A stretch of 64,000 nucleotides of DNA from Amphibalanus amphitrite (GCF_019059575.1 NW_024881971.1:1-64000), one strand, 5' to 3'; positions 20,998 through 32,947 are shown, numbered from the stretch's first letter. The notes: a model not told the origin generated them from the sequence alone. Program-made: numbers and translations.

Positions 20998-23565
20998 GTG
21001 GTCAGCTGTCGAGGAGACAGCAAGGTTAGGCTCTCACGGGGACAAGGTAGGGGTTGGGGTGGGGCTACGTTCGGAAACGTGATTACCGAATGGCACGTCG
21101 CCCTGCCCAGCTTCATAGCTTCATTCCACCGATGTCAGCAACTGCTGTCTTCTCTTCTACCTCCTCTCTTCACTGCCGCTATTTCTAAGGAGCTGGATGA
21201 ATCGACGGCTGACTGGCTGACAAAGGCAGGTGACAAAATGACTCCAGACGCTGATGCTCGCCGCCAGCAGAAGAAGTGGGACTATCCCCTCGCAGAAAAG
21301 CAGAGAGATTCTCTGCTGGCTGCGGCCAACCAGTTTGAGCGCGCTCGACTCCTCAGCGCAGCGACACCTGAGAGCGGCGCATGGATGCGAGCATTACCGT
21401 CTGCGAGTCTCGGCACCCTTCTAGATAACAACACCGTCCGTATCGCCATAGCCCTACGAGTCGGGGCCGACGTGAACAGCAGCCATGTCTGCAAGTGCGG
21501 CGCGGTGGCAGACTGCAAGGGTCATCACACGCTCACATGCCGCTTCAGCGCTGGAAGACTTCCCCGACACACAGCGTTGAATGAGGTCATCAGGAGAGCT
21601 CTGCAGTCGGCCGGCGTGCCCGCCCTCTTAGAACCGCTCGGCATCAATCGAGGTGACGGCAAACGCCCAGATGGAATGACCATCTTCCCTTTCACACAGG
21701 GACAGTGCCTTGTCTGGGATGTTACGTGCGTCAACACGTACGCTGAGTCCCGCCTCGCCTCGGCGGTGGTCCAAGCAGGGGCAGCTGCCGCTGAAGCGGA
21801 AGAAGAAAAACGTAGAAAATACCCAGAACTCTGTCGGCGCTTCCGTTTTCAGCCAATCGCTTTTGAGACAAGTGGCTCCTGCGGCCCATCAACAAAGAGT
21901 CTTCTCCGAGAAATCGGAGCTCAGGTGTCCGCGGTCACGGGAGAGAGACGGGAGACGGAGTGGCTTCTCCAGCGGTGTTCGATCGCCATCATCAGAGGCA
22001 ACGCAGCTTCCATCCTGCTGACAAGCACTTCGCTTCCTTCCCGCCCACCTCAGCGTTTGGAGGTGGCCAAGGATGTCCGACAGCGCAGCCAGTGCCAGCT
22101 TGAGGCGCGCAAGAAGAGGAGACAAGCAGGGTCAGAGAGCAAGGCACAGACGACCAGTCACGACCTACAGCTGAATCCAGTCATCCCGCCGCTCGACTCG
22201 GACAAGAACAGCAAGGACCCACTCTACATCGGCCTGCCCAACTATGGGAACACCTGCTATCAAAACGCCACCCTGCAATCCCTGCTGGGTCTCCAACCGT
22301 TCCAGAGTGAGATGGTGTCCCTGATCTCGGGCCCGGTCGAAAGCGGCCAGTGCCGCACGCTGTGTGGCGTTGCCAAACTGATGGATCTTCGCCAGAAGGC
22401 GCTCAGCAAATTAGTCTTCAGCCACCTGAATGACCTGCGCGATGTTTTCGCCGACATCGATCCGGCGTTTCGAGGCACCGAGATGCAGGACGCCAACGAG
22501 TTCCTGTTGCGCCTGCTGGACACAATGAAAGACGAAGTCGACGCTCGACGATCGACAGACAACCCGGTCCGCGACAACTTCCATTACCAGACCCTCGAGA
22601 GTTACAGGTGCACAAAGTGTCATGAGACAGTTCTGAAGCGCCAAGAGAACATCAGCTGGTTTGGGAGCGTACCGCACCACCAGGGCACCGAGGCGCCCAC
22701 GCTGCAGGACGCGCTGCGGCTGAGCATGCGACCCGACCGGCGCCACCTGCTCTGTCAGCACTGCTGCCACGATGAGTGTTACGTCACCACCAAGATAAGT
22801 CAGCTTCCCAGGACACTGATCCTCCAACTGAACCGGTGTGTCTTTCTGGGGGATGAGGCGAAGAAGATCCGGACCAAAGTGAGCATCCCCAAGTTCCTCT
22901 CGCTGAACGAGTTTGTCGCGGACGACGTCACCCGGCCTCCCGAGTGGAACTGCACAAATCCTTCCCTGTGTACTAGGGAGTCGGAGGTTCCCTCAGGCCC
23001 ACCGGCCGCCACCGCCGCCCCAACAGCGCCCACCACTGCAGGCTCTCCAGTGTCGGCCGGAGCCACGGCGCCGGCTCGTCCTTCGCCATCGGCGACTGCT
23101 GCTGCTGAGTCGCCGCCATTGCCGCCACCCGAGCTGCAGGTGTTGGACGCCGCCAACTCATACTCGAAGCCGGGGCGGACCCGTGAGGACAAGGGTCGCG
23201 AGCTCCATGTTATCAGGAGGTCACAGGAGAGAGAGCCGGCCGGCGCCGTGGAACAGGTGCACCTTTCCGAGTTTTGCATCCAGGAAGATCAGTCGCTCCG
23301 TCCCGTCGACCTGGTCGGCGACTCTACGTATCGGCTGGTGGGCGTCATCAGCCACTACGGCTGCACCGCGCACTCGGGACACTATGTGTCTGACGTGTAC
23401 AGTGTAGGACGGGACATGTGGTTCCATTACGACGACCAGCGAGTCAGCTGCGTGGACGAGGCGTACGTCCTGAATGAAGGTCACCAACGGGACGGTTATA
23501 CCTTCTTTTACCTCCACAAGGAGCTCTGCAGCCAGATAGTCAGGATGGAGGGTGGGGGACTGTAA
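20998..23565 (+). CDS. Retroelement endonuclease tail fused to USP deubiquitinase
   Basis: One open frame of 855 codons with no introns. Its first codon is GTG; the first ATG is codon 81 (21238). Residues about 80-350 resemble the C-terminal part of invertebrate non-LTR retroelement proteins. They contain a C165-x-C167..H176..C181 knuckle followed by RPD (Asp225) and WD (Asp241), the layout of restriction-like endonuclease domains. Residues about 410-850 are a ubiquitin-specific protease (C19). The Cys box is GLPNYGNTCYQN with Cys420, the zinc-ribbon halves are CTKC and CQHC, the His box is HSGHY with His795, and Asp812 follows 17 residues on, as in USP7. It resembles the USP37/26/29 group, with a Pro/Ala-rich insert (about 660-735) before the His box. 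Likely a retrocopied USP joined to a retroelement, or a domesticated gene. Confidence 0.75.
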   Translation: MVSCRGDSKVRLSRGQGRGWGGATFGNVITEWHVALPSFIASFHRCQQLLSSLLPPLFTAAISKELDESTADWLTKAGDKMTPDADARRQQKKWDYPLAEKQRDSLLAAANQFERARLLSAATPESGAWMRALPSASLGTLLDNNTVRIAIALRVGADVNSSHVCKCGAVADCKGHHTLTCRFSAGRLPRHTALNEVIRRALQSAGVPALLEPLGINRGDGKRPDGMTIFPFTQGQCLVWDVTCVNTYAESRLASAVVQAGAAAAEAEEEKRRKYPELCRRFRFQPIAFETSGSCGPSTKSLLREIGAQVSAVTGERRETEWLLQRCSIAIIRGNAASILLTSTSLPSRPPQRLEVAKDVRQRSQCQLEARKKRRQAGSESKAQTTSHDLQLNPVIPPLDSDKNSKDPLYIGLPNYGNTCYQNATLQSLLGLQPFQSEMVSLISGPVESGQCRTLCGVAKLMDLRQKALSKLVFSHLNDLRDVFADIDPAFRGTEMQDANEFLLRLLDTMKDEVDARRSTDNPVRDNFHYQTLESYRCTKCHETVLKRQENISWFGSVPHHQGTEAPTLQDALRLSMRPDRRHLLCQHCCHDECYVTTKISQLPRTLILQLNRCVFLGDEAKKIRTKVSIPKFLSLNEFVADDVTRPPEWNCTNPSLCTRESEVPSGPPAATAAPTAPTTAGSPVSAGATAPARPSPSATAAAESPPLPPPELQVLDAANSYSKPGRTREDKGRELHVIRRSQEREPAGAVEQVHLSEFCIQEDQSLRPVDLVGDSTYRLVGVISHYGCTAHSGHYVSDVYSVGRDMWFHYDDQRVSCVDEAYVLNEGHQRDGYTFFYLHKELCSQIVRMEGGGL

Positions 23566-24053
23566 CTGCCGCACGGAGGATTGGCGCTTGAACGCCTCCT
23601 GACCGTGTCCGAGCGGGCATGTGTGTATGGGTTTGTGTGTGCGTGTGTGTGGATATGTACCGGAAATATTCTGTATCACCTTTTTATTTGTATCTTCTCC
23701 GAATGGCCTGTTGAAATTATCGGGGAATTACAATACCAAAATACCAATTTGTAATTACAATACAAAACGGGCAATTACAATACCATCAAGGTATTATATA
23801 CGAGAAATTATCAATATAACGGGCAATTACAACATAACGTCATATAGAGTTCACACCAAATGCAATAATTCAGAAAAAACATAAGCAACAGCGCAGCAGG
23901 GTAGAGGGCGCAGTGCTTCCTGAGGCCTGCCACGCTGCGCAAATATCAGTCTATATATCAGCAACGATGTATCACCATCGATAACCCAAGGGAAAGTAGA
24001 AATGATAAAGGGAAAAGTATAAGAAAAGAATGAAGAGCTAAAAAAGGAAAAAA
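23566..24053. other. Possible 3' region of the USP ORF; AT-rich
   Basis: GT-rich run (23619-23660), then an 'aattacaatac' repeat tract (23724-23830). No poly(A) addition site can be assigned with confidence. No gene recognised. Confidence 0.4.
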
Positions 24054-24657
24054 CTAGTATGAATCAATAAAGATAACCTTAATAGATTTTTTGAAGTTGG
24101 ATTTAGAGGAAGGAATGTCTCGGATATCCGGGATAAGAGGACTAATGGTTCTGTTCCAGACCCTCGGTGCTTGGTAAAATAAATTAAACAAAATGTAGTT
24201 CCTATGTTTATAATTAGGCAGCCTCTCAGCACCATCCGTGTGCACAGTTTCACAGAAATGTATGTTGCCTCTAAGATTTCGAGCCGAGTGATACAGATGG
24301 AACCTCCTGGCCAATGTCCATGGTAAATGATCATGTAGGAAGTCATGCAGCACAAGAAGAAGCTGGTACTGAAGAAGGTCAGTAATCTTCAGGAGTCTCA
24401 GCTCTCGAAATAGGGGTCCTGTATGGGCAATTCGCCCTGTTCCAGCTACTAGACGAATAGCACGTTTCTGCAGTACGATTAGCGGTTGCAAGGAAGATTC
24501 ATAATTGGACCCCCAGGTAACAAGACAATAAGTGAAGTATGGGAGAACAAGAGCGTTATCTAAGAGTAATACCTGCTTCCTATCAAATAAATATCTTGCC
24601 CTACTAATTATACCTAAGTTCCTACTGACAATGGATGAGACCTTTCCAATATGCGAC
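24054..24657 (-). pseudogene. LINE reverse transcriptase, C-terminal part
   Basis: Minus-strand frame includes a PYFTYCLVTWGS-like thumb segment and continues to LQKRAIRLVAG and the PLFRELRLLKI tail typical of Jockey/CR1-like LINE RTs, ending at a stop at 24054. Its upstream codons continue in frame at 40243-40516. The join at the TTAA reads through without a break, so the two segments are one LINE split by the family M element. Confidence 0.85.
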
Positions 24658-24805
24658 TTAACCCTATTAGTGGCAGGGGGGTGTTTTTATCCACCCCTCA
24701 GGTTTTTCGGGAATATCTCCGAAACCGCTGAAGCTACGATACTGAAATTTTCTGACTTTTCCTAAAACTAAATTGGGCACATTCCCTGAAAATTTCAAGT
24801 TCATA

Positions 24806-25082
24806 ACTTTACCAGGGGCGGCTCCAGAGCACTGGGAATTGGGGGGTCCTATTCGTGAAGCGAGTCATTTGGGCGAAGATCACGATGCTGCACCAGTTTT
24901 ACGAACAGTGAATGAAAGGTAGCACGTTATAACATATACAAAGTTATTGTGCATCCTCTTTTGACACGTTTTTGCTATAATAGGCGGATCCAGGCGTCCA
25001 AAAAGGGGGGTTATTTTTTACCTCCCAACATAGGTGCCCTGACACCGCCTATGCATGACCAATACAATTTTAGTCGGGTCCG
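24806..25082. other. Possible hAT fragments
   Basis: CAGGGGCGGCTCCAG at about 24812 and GGCGGATCCAGG at about 24983 resemble common hAT termini, but no matching ends or duplications were found. Confidence 0.35.
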
Positions 25083-25865
25083 TATCAAAGCGTCCAAAAC
25101 CGCAGCATCCAAAGTACGCAACATCCAAAACCGCAGCGTCCAAAGTACGCAACGTCCAAAATACGTCCAAAATCGGGTTTATAGGGGGCATTCACAAAGT
25201 CCAAAACCGAAACATCCAAAACCGCACCGTCCAAAAACGTATCATCCAAAAAACGCAACATCCAAAGACGCAACATCCAAAGTACGTAACCTCCAAAACC
25301 ACAACGTCCAAGACCACGACATCCAAGACACGCAACATCCAAAACCAACCTAACCTAACCTAACCTAACCTAACCGAACCTAACCTAACCAAACCGAACC
25401 TAACCTAACCTACTGATTTTTGCCTATCCCTAACCCAACCTAACCTAACCTAACCTAACCTACTGATTTATGCCTACCGGGGATAAGGAAACCCAACCTA
25501 ACCTAACCTAACCTAACCTAACCTAACCTTACCTGGGTGGCTATCAAAGCATACAAAAGCGCAGCGTACAATCCTCAAAACATACAAAATTGCAACATAC
25601 AACGCGCAAAACCTACAAAACAGGCCAGGTAGGGGACAGCCCAAACGTACAAAAGCGCAGCGTACAAAATCCCAACGTACAAAAGTTTACCGTCCAATGG
25701 GTAAAGCGTACAATGGCAAATCAAACAATGATCAGAACGTACAAAATTGGAACGTACAATGGCATATCAAACAAACGCGCATCATACAAAATTGCAACCT
25801 ACAAAACGAGATGATCGTATCATACAAAATCGCAACGTCTAAAATCGGAAGGTACAAAATGCCTC
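25083..25865 (+). repeat. Minisatellite array flanking telomere-like DNA, copy 1
   Basis: Left half (25083-25345) repeats short units of the form CATCCAAAACCGCAGCGTCC and CCAAAGTACGCAA. Right half (25540-25865) repeats GTACAAAATTGCAACxTACAAAA-type units. A CCTAA array separates them. Open frames inside are repeat-encoded Lys/Pro/His peptides. An inverted relative is at 37965-38560. Confidence 0.8.
25346..25533 (+). repeat. Interstitial telomere-type array (CCTAA)n, copy 1
   Basis: Runs of CCTAA (complement TTAGG, the usual arthropod telomere unit) broken by two copies of a 'ctactgattTatgcctacc' segment and a few CCGAA or CCCAA variants. Not at a sequence end; flanked by minisatellite on both sides. 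Confidence 0.85.
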
Positions 25866-26273
25866 TGGTTGACGCCGGGTGAATTGATATTTAACAATTC
25901 AGCCACCAGATGGGGTAATGGTGCTGTGGCAGTGGTTTTTTGGAAGCCACCAGGAAATAGAGTGGAATGCCACTAAGTCCCTTAGAAACACGATACCTCT
26001 GGACGCTCTACTGGCCGGCTATCGACGCTGCGGGCGGTCGGAGGGTGCCGAGGGGAATGGTTCCGAGCAGGCGGGAACACGATACCTCTGAACGCTGCAC
26101 CGGCCGACTATCGACGCTGCGGGTGCCGCGTGGACCGGTGCCGAGCAGGCGACGAGGAGAAACGGGCATCAGGACCGTGAGAAATCTATTATATTGGCGG
26201 GTGTGCATATGTAGGTAAATGAGGCAAACGTGCATAGGTATGTAACACCTTCATCCTTGATCACATACCCCTA
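25866..26273. other. Unassigned, with a local direct repeat
   Basis: 'acacgatacctctg..cgct..ctatcgacgctgcggg' occurs at about 25987 and 26078, a roughly 90-bp imperfect direct repeat. No gene recognised. Confidence 0.45.
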
Positions 26274-27408
26274 CCCACGCACTGCGGGGGGGGGGACTGT
26301 TTGAACAACCCCTCCGGTTTCTCGCGAATATCTAAAAAACGGCGGCTCAGAGTGCCGCCGTGTTTTGCACATCTTATCATACATCTTTTCTACACCTTCT
26401 GTGAAAACTTCAGACCAAAGTCATCCAAGGTCAGGTCACCATATCACGTCAAGTGACCTTACTACATGAAAAGTTTCAATGCCTGTCACAGCTACACCGA
26501 GTGACTGATCACTTTGAAACTTTGAGCAACTGATAAAACAACAGTATACACAATACACATAATGTATACAATAATTATAATAATGATACACAAAATTATC
26601 TCTCGGAACTTCGATATCGGTGACCTAAGGTCAGTTCAATTTTGCGACCTCTCCATTATAAGTCAATGGGAGAAAATTGAAAGGCGCCTCTTTTGGACTA
26701 AAGCCATTATAAACACTCCAAAACACTGAATTACAAGACACTAAGACACATTGAACATGAAAATAGTATCCGAGACCCCTGTTTATGCCCCTGAGGTCAT
26801 CTCAGGTCACGAATAGTATCTAACAGTTTTTCGCGAATACATTTTGATAGAGGCATGCTAGAGCGATGAAAACGCCTTGGATGTGTTCAGCTCGACAATA
26901 CGGATCGACTGATATGCAACATGACCCTTTCCGGTCAGGTCATGTTGGTAAAAGTAAGCTCGTGCAAGACTTGAGTCAAAAGTTATTGCAGAAACACTTT
27001 CCAAAAAATCGGTTATTTTGGCAGATTTTGCCCCCTGCAGGCAAAACCGTTGGCGCTAGGTCAAATCTGAGAAAATTATTCAGAAAGGGCGTTAATAGGG
27101 CTATCGAAGTCGCCTTTCCGCGGCGCTGTAGCTATATCGGTTCCTGAGTTATGCGTTGGCTTCTTGGAAACTGTCGACATTTGACCTGAAAATCGGCGAA
27201 ATTTTGCCTTTGACCACTGGTGACCTGACCTTTAGCCTGACCAAAAAAGTGACCGAAGTGATTTCGTTATTATTTTTGGCGCTCTTTCGAACGCCGCCTT
27301 CCGCGAATCGCTACGTGACCCGGAGTCGAGTTATAAGTAAGTGTTCAAACACCCCCCCCCCCCCAGCAGGGCGTGGAAATCTAGGACCCCCAGCGGGACG
27401 CGGGTTAA
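26274..27408 (-). mobile_element. Family A element, copy 3 (older)
   Basis: A end left is diverged (CCCACGCACTGCGGGG; TTAA replaced), loop ACTGTTTGAACAA. B end right has the core pair and TTAA at 27405. The interior follows family A in reverse, including the half-sites and an impaired GC hairpin (26342-26362). It lacks most of the central dyad (gap near 26945). More mutated than the other copies. Confidence 0.8.
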
Positions 27409-27515
27409 AACACATTTGGAAAATATAATATCTTCAATACAATGTGCGCTAACCAGTTTTCTCAGTAATTCAGCTAGCAAATATCGTGCTGTGTTGTTTA
27501 CATCGAGGGTCGAAC

Positions 27516-27854
27516 TTAACCCGCGCCGTGCTGGTGGCCTAAGTTTTCTGTGTCGTGCTGGGGGGAGGCGTTTTCACGTCCCCGTCTAACTCGGCTCCTG
27601 GGTCAAAGGTCACGTCACCAGAGGTCATCAAAGGTAAAATGTTGCCTATTTCAACATTTTCCCAAACACTCAACGCATAACTCGGGAACCAATAGAGCAT
27701 ACAGCGCCACAGAAAAGCGCATTCAACAGCTCTTTCAAAGGCCTTTCCGAGTGTTGTTGTTAGATTTGACCTCAGGTCAAATATAAATTGTGACGTTAGT
27801 AACAACGCACGATACGTTAGACGCTGGCAAAACACCAATACGGGCGAGGGTTAA
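27516..27854 (+). mobile_element. 339-bp element with mismatched ends (family A-like left, D right)
   Basis: Left TTAA plus CCCGCGCCGTGCTGG and a second GTCGTGCTGGGG core 25-28 bp on. Right end is CAATACGGGCGAGGGTTAA, the family D terminus. The interior keeps family A sequence near the left. Flanks 27409-27515 and 27855-27960 resemble each other (both contain 'accagtttt..gctaa' and 'gttTacat..gggtcgaactt'-like stretches). Confidence 0.7.
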
Positions 27855-28912
27855 ATCATATGTGAACCAACCAGTTTTTGAGTGGCTAACCTAGCAAACA
27901 TTGTAAATGTGTTCAGCAGGATGTTTACAGTGAGGGTTGAACTTGAAAAAGACGGATTGCACGATGGGACCGCGGCCGGAATTAGCGCGACATTGGTGGA
28001 TTTGCCGCCCTTTCCCAAACTGAGTTAGACTGTTCCACGTAGTTCAGAAATGTCCAATTCCATGGACCACGAATCTGCAAATATTTTTCGTCCATGTTGT
28101 ATAACGTCCGCGCCACATCAGCCCAAATACAAAGTTCTGTGACAAGCATCGTAGACCCGTTTTCGCACGGAGAAAAGAAGCAGCTAATGTAGGTAAGAAA
28201 AAATGTATATTAGACGGCTTTATCAATATTTTCGGGGTCTAACCTGATAGTTTAGACCATGGGCTTCACGATGGAAAGAAAAACTTATAACGGAATATAT
28301 AAATACGCTTCAAATGTTAAGTTTGTAGGTGTTTTTAAAATTGTGAGTTAATTTTACTGTTATAAACATTCTAGAATGCCGATATGAAACGTCCCGCTAG
28401 GTCGCGCTCTTCTTTTATCAATATGATCTTTACCGATCAATTGCCTTTCAGAAAATGTATAATTTAGCTGCTTCAGCCTGCTACATCGAAAATGAGGGGC
28501 ATTTTTTATTTTACTTCAGGTCGCCGGCGCTGGCCGTGCGCGGTTACCACGAGCCGGCCGGAAGCTGGGAGTAACAGATCGACAGATCCTCCTAGGAAAT
28601 GAACAAGGCTGCCAAGTGCCAACTATATTTAAGTTTTGTCCGGAAATATCCGTACCTGCTATCGGAGTGTCTGATACACTTTTCTTTCTGACCCTCACTT
28701 TATTTGTTATATAGTCCATCAGGCTATCAGATTCCCATCATGGTTTTGGTGGCTACATTATTTGCTTAGGTATGGGAATTTCCGGTTCCGTCATGACTTG
28801 ACCTGGCAGGTGATGCCATCTTATCACGTGACCGAACCGAGTCAAGGTCAACGCAGGTCAACTGATTAATTAATTAATTAATTAATTAATTAAATGACTA
28901 ATGATTATTTAC
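27855..28912. other. Unassigned region with an ATTA microsatellite
   Basis: No gene recognised. (ATTA)n tract at about 28865-28893, directly upstream of family G. Scattered AGGTCA sites at 28798-28860. Confidence 0.5.
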
Positions 28913-30874
28913 TTAACCCGCGAGTTGCTGGGGGGGGGCGTCAAACGCCCCCACTTTTTTCGCCGGGCCATAGCATAAAAACGGCGCGCCGCAGGCGCGC
29001 CAAATTTTGGGTACCTGTAGGGAATTGATTGAAGTTTATTGTGACAAAGTTTCATAAAAATCGGTCTGAAAATTTATGACATATCGAGGTTTTAGTGACG
29101 TCATGATTTCTGAGTTTTCGACCAAAAACGGCATATGTTCAAAAAATCATATAAAATCACAGAATAGACATATAGACATGCCGTAAACGCCATTAGACTG
29201 CCAATACCATGGAGAATGAAATGGCTATCTTCGATTATTGATTATCGTTCCGCATTTTCCAAAATCTTGAACTGAATCTTGGCAATTTCTCGTGACTACT
29301 TCACGACCATGATACATGAATTTCTTAAATTGAACTTTTTTAGCCAAACACGTACACATATGATAAAATGAATGTCACCATCGTGTTCTACGCCCCAAAT
29401 TACCCATAAAACATGTGGCACAGGCTGCGAATATCAGTTTTTATTTTTGGGGATATGTGCCTGCCCGGTTGACCTGACCTTGACCCTGACCTATGCTTGA
29501 CTGACCCCTGCATGGAGCTGACACTCTTGTAGGCCCTATACGATGGATTGTGCACCGTTTTGACAGAGTTTATGACGAGAGGCGCCCATTGCGAAGTCCT
29601 GAAGTCCATGCTACTGAAAGCCCGATTTCAGGTGTTTGACCTGACCTTGACCTGACCTGTGACCTCAAAATTCAACTTTAACACGCGCACTGCAGCGGGT
29701 CTGAGCCGAACACGAACTGCAGGGGGGGGGGGGTTGAAAACAACCCCCCCCCCTGAAATCTCGAAAACGGCGCAACGTAGCGACAAGCGGTAAACGGCGT
29801 TGGATAGGTTGAGATGAGATCTACAAGAAATACTAAGATCATTTTTGGGTCAGGTCAAAAACGAGGTCACCAGAGGTCACCGAAGACAAAATGTTACGAT
29901 TTTCACAACAGGAATTTCGCGGTAGTTTTTCTTGAATAACTTGTCTTGCACACAAGACAGAGGATCGATTCGAACGCCATCGTTCTTAGCTCGTCAAGGC
30001 GCATCGAATGATATATGATATGACCTCGAAAGGTCAAGTTGAAAAATACCTCAGGTCAAGGTCATGACCTGACCGAAATAGGTCATGTTGCATATCATTC
30101 GATCCGCATTGACGAGAAAAACACGATAAACGTCGAACGGAGTCTCTATCTCTATTCAATCTCAAGTTATTGAAGAAAAACCGCTGGTGACCTCAGGTGA
30201 CCTAAGATGACCTGGAGATCACCTTCCAAAGGTCAAAAGTGATATGTTTCGGTGAAATCACCAACAGGGACCTGTAATACTATGATCCTGAGCGTATTGA
30301 AGTCATAGGATGGCATTCAGAGTAAGTTGAAATTTCTCCCATTGACTTATAATGGGCCGGTCGCAAAAATGACCTGACCTTAGGTCATCGATATAAAAAT
30401 TCCGAGATATACAAGTTGTAGCTCGTGATGACTTTACTATTTCCTGTGGGTTTCAAGATCATATCTCAACAACTGTGGGCTTGGTGAGATTGCAAACTTC
30501 GAAATTTACGCTTCGAGGTAGGGTCACTTGACCTGACCTGGTGACCTGACCATAGGTCACCTGGGGTCAAAATTTTTACTCAAGGTGTGCAAAAGTTGGG
30601 AGAACAGGTATGCAAAATTTGGCGGCGCTACGCGCCGCCGTTTTCTCGCGATTTGCGAAAAACCACAGGGGGGGGGTTGAAAACAACCCCCCCCCCCTGC
30701 AGTGCGCGTGTTAAAGTACTCATCTGAAGCGTCTCGTCGCGTTCTTTCGTTTGCCGCCTCGTGCGTTTCGCTGCGCCTATTGGTTCTCGAGTTATCGGCT
30801 GGGGGCGTTTAACGCCCCCCCCCCCCCCCCAGCAAACGGTGGGTGGCGAAATACCCCAGCAACTGCCGGGTTAA
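28913..30874 (+). mobile_element. Family G TTAA element with nested family H
   Basis: A end left: CCCGCGAGTTGCTGGGG, loop CGTCAAACG, and GC hairpin at about 28981-29003. B end right: CAGCAA core at 30830 and 30857, 27 bp apart. TTAA both sides. Family H is inserted at an internal TTAA. Confidence 0.85.
29678..30714 (+). mobile_element. Family H TTAA element, complete
   Basis: 1037 bp. B end left: ACTGCAG at 29689 and 29716 (27 bp). A end right: single core and GC hairpin (about 30621-30643). Loop TTGAAAACAA. The type 1 body has a central dyad (about 29990-30115) and dense half-sites. The terminus starts CACGCGC rather than CCCGCGC. Confidence 0.9.
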
Positions 30875-31463
30875 GTATATCAGGAATTGCTTCGAAAGTA
30901 CACCGACTACCATTTGTATGATTCTATCATCCCTTTCATGTGAAAAGCGGGCACGAAACACGAAAAAGTACTGATGTCGCGCTAATTCTCGCTCCGGTCC
31001 CATTGTGCATTGTGAGAAATAGTTTTAGTGTCTATGCTACATATTTTGCGACCGATACCCCCTGAACCCGATTACGACTCGCTGACGAAGTTTTGTAAAT
31101 ACAATTTGAAAGCTCCGACCCGAACGATTTCTTGTGGAGTGAAGCTCTCATTCACTTATTGCATTAACAAACTCCACAGTCCACATCATATATCTTTATG
31201 TGTAACTAAGCTGTTGGTGGCGGTAAACAGTAAACACCCATTTGGATGTCGGCGGTGACGCCTAATGGTTGAGCTGACCTGACCCCACCTACCCAAAATC
31301 CACGGATACATCGTCTTTGATCAAAACTAGCACGAAATTCGAAATCAGAACCCCGAAAAAAACTCACATAACAACCTCATTTTAAAAAGTTAAAATAGGC
31401 CACGATTTCCCTGACTTTTAAGTCATTTACCCGAATTGAAATGCCGACTAATGACCGGCGATC
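30875..31463. repeat. Unassigned, then decayed family D sequence
   Basis: 31240-31463 aligns in reverse with the family D interior ('gatcaaaactagcacgaaat', 'accccgaaaaa'). It continues after the family E insert at 32649 with 'aaaatcgggtatcatcg'. 30875-31240 is unrecognised. Confidence 0.55.
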
Positions 31464-32648
31464 TTAACCCGCGCCCCAGTGGCGGTCTCAGCCAACTTCG
31501 CCCTAGTGGGGGGGGGGGGGCATATGTTACCACCCACCTCTAACTCAAAAACTAAGAGGGATAGAAAGACGCGGTAAAAAGCAGTCGATAGCTCTCAATG
31601 TGTACGTTTGAAAGTATTTCAGTCATTTTTCACCTTAGAGCAATATTGGGGTCACCAGAGGTCATCAAAGGTCAAAATTTGCCAATTGTCATGATATTTT
31701 TCAGAAAACATGCCGCTATCTCAGGAACTATGGTAGATAGAAAAACGCATGGAACAGCAAACGATAGCTTTTGAGCTCTTCTTTTGAAAACGTCATTATC
31801 AATATTGACCTCAGGTCAACGGTTTAGCCTCCAGAGGGCAAAAACTCCAAAAATAGCTGTTTTTACGAAAAGTGTTTTTCGACAATAACTTTTGACTACA
31901 AAAAGCCACGGCATTTCTATAGCCAGAATCGTGTTCCCCTCGCCGAGACGCGTCGAATGAACTATAATTTGACCTTGAAAGGTCAACTTGAAAATTTGAC
32001 CTCAGGTCAAGGTCATGACCTGACCGGAAAAGGTCATGTTGCATATCAGTCGATGCGTCTCAACAAGACAAACACAATGAGACCATCCCCAGCGTTCTAT
32101 CTCTTTCCAATCGCGAGTTATTGGCAAAAAACTGTTTGTAGCCTCAAGTGACCTCAGATGACCTGTCTAGAGGCTATCAGCAAAAATGACACCTTGGTCA
32201 TCACGAGTGGACTAAATCATTGTGATTCTGAAATATTTGGACTGTTCCTATGCGTACACACGGATCTAGAGGCATTTTCATTTTTCTCCATTGCCTTATA
32301 ATGGTAAGGTCACGCCACTGACCTGACCTTAGGTCACGGATATAAAAAATCCGAGATATACAAATTGTAGGCGCCCATAACATCATGCAATCCACCAAGT
32401 TTGAAACCTTTCTGACAAACACTGCAGGCTGGACATGATTGCAAACTTTTTTTTAGGCTTGGTCAGTTAACTTGACCTGGTGACCTGACCTGACATGACC
32501 TGGGGTCAAAAATTTCACACATTGTCCAAAATTGATGTACAAAAAGCTACCCCAAGCGGCGCGGCGCTACGCGCCGCGCTTTTTTATTTACACGCGAAAA
32601 ACGCGACAGGGTGGTAACATATGCCCCCCCCACTGGGGCGAAGGTTAA
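31464..32648 (+). mobile_element. Family E TTAA element, complete
   Basis: 1185 bp. B end left: CCCCAGTGG at 31474 and CCCTAGTGG at 31501 (27 bp). A end right: single core ACTGGGGCGAAGG, GC hairpin (about 32561-32581). Loop region CATATGTTACCACC. Type 1 body with central dyad (about 31945-32060). Inserted at the TTAAAATYGGG site of a family D element. Confidence 0.9.
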
Positions 32649-32947
32649 AATCGGGTATCATCGTCTTCCTTTAGCTACGGTAGGACGTTCATGTTTTCGC
32701 GAAGCTATAGTTCGGTTAGGGACTGAACGATTGGGGATCCAACAGAATTCCCCCCCCCCCCCCAATTATATGTTAGCGGCTGAAAACGCGGTCACGGAAG
32801 GGGTTTCAAAGAGCATACAAACACATTAGTCCTTAATCCTCGCCCGTACTGGTGTTTTGCCAGCCGCGAACGTATATGGGGGGGGGGTCCGTTGGAGACA
32901 TAGTTTGTTACGAGAGACGCCTAGTTCAAGGTTTAAAGTCCATGCTA
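32649..32947. repeat. Family D remnants joined to family G-like sequence
   Basis: 32649-32832 finishes the decayed family D element hosting family E. At 32833 a TTAA and CCTCGCCCGTACTGG open another family D-type end with G-tract. At about 32900 this turns into family G body ('acgagagacgcc..aaagtccatgct'). Confidence 0.55.

Noticed and set aside
25346-25533. True chromosome end
   Set aside because: The CCTAA array is short, degenerate and flanked by sequence on both sides.
25083-25865. CRISPR-like array
   Set aside because: Units are short, variable and lack unique spacers; a eukaryotic minisatellite explains them.
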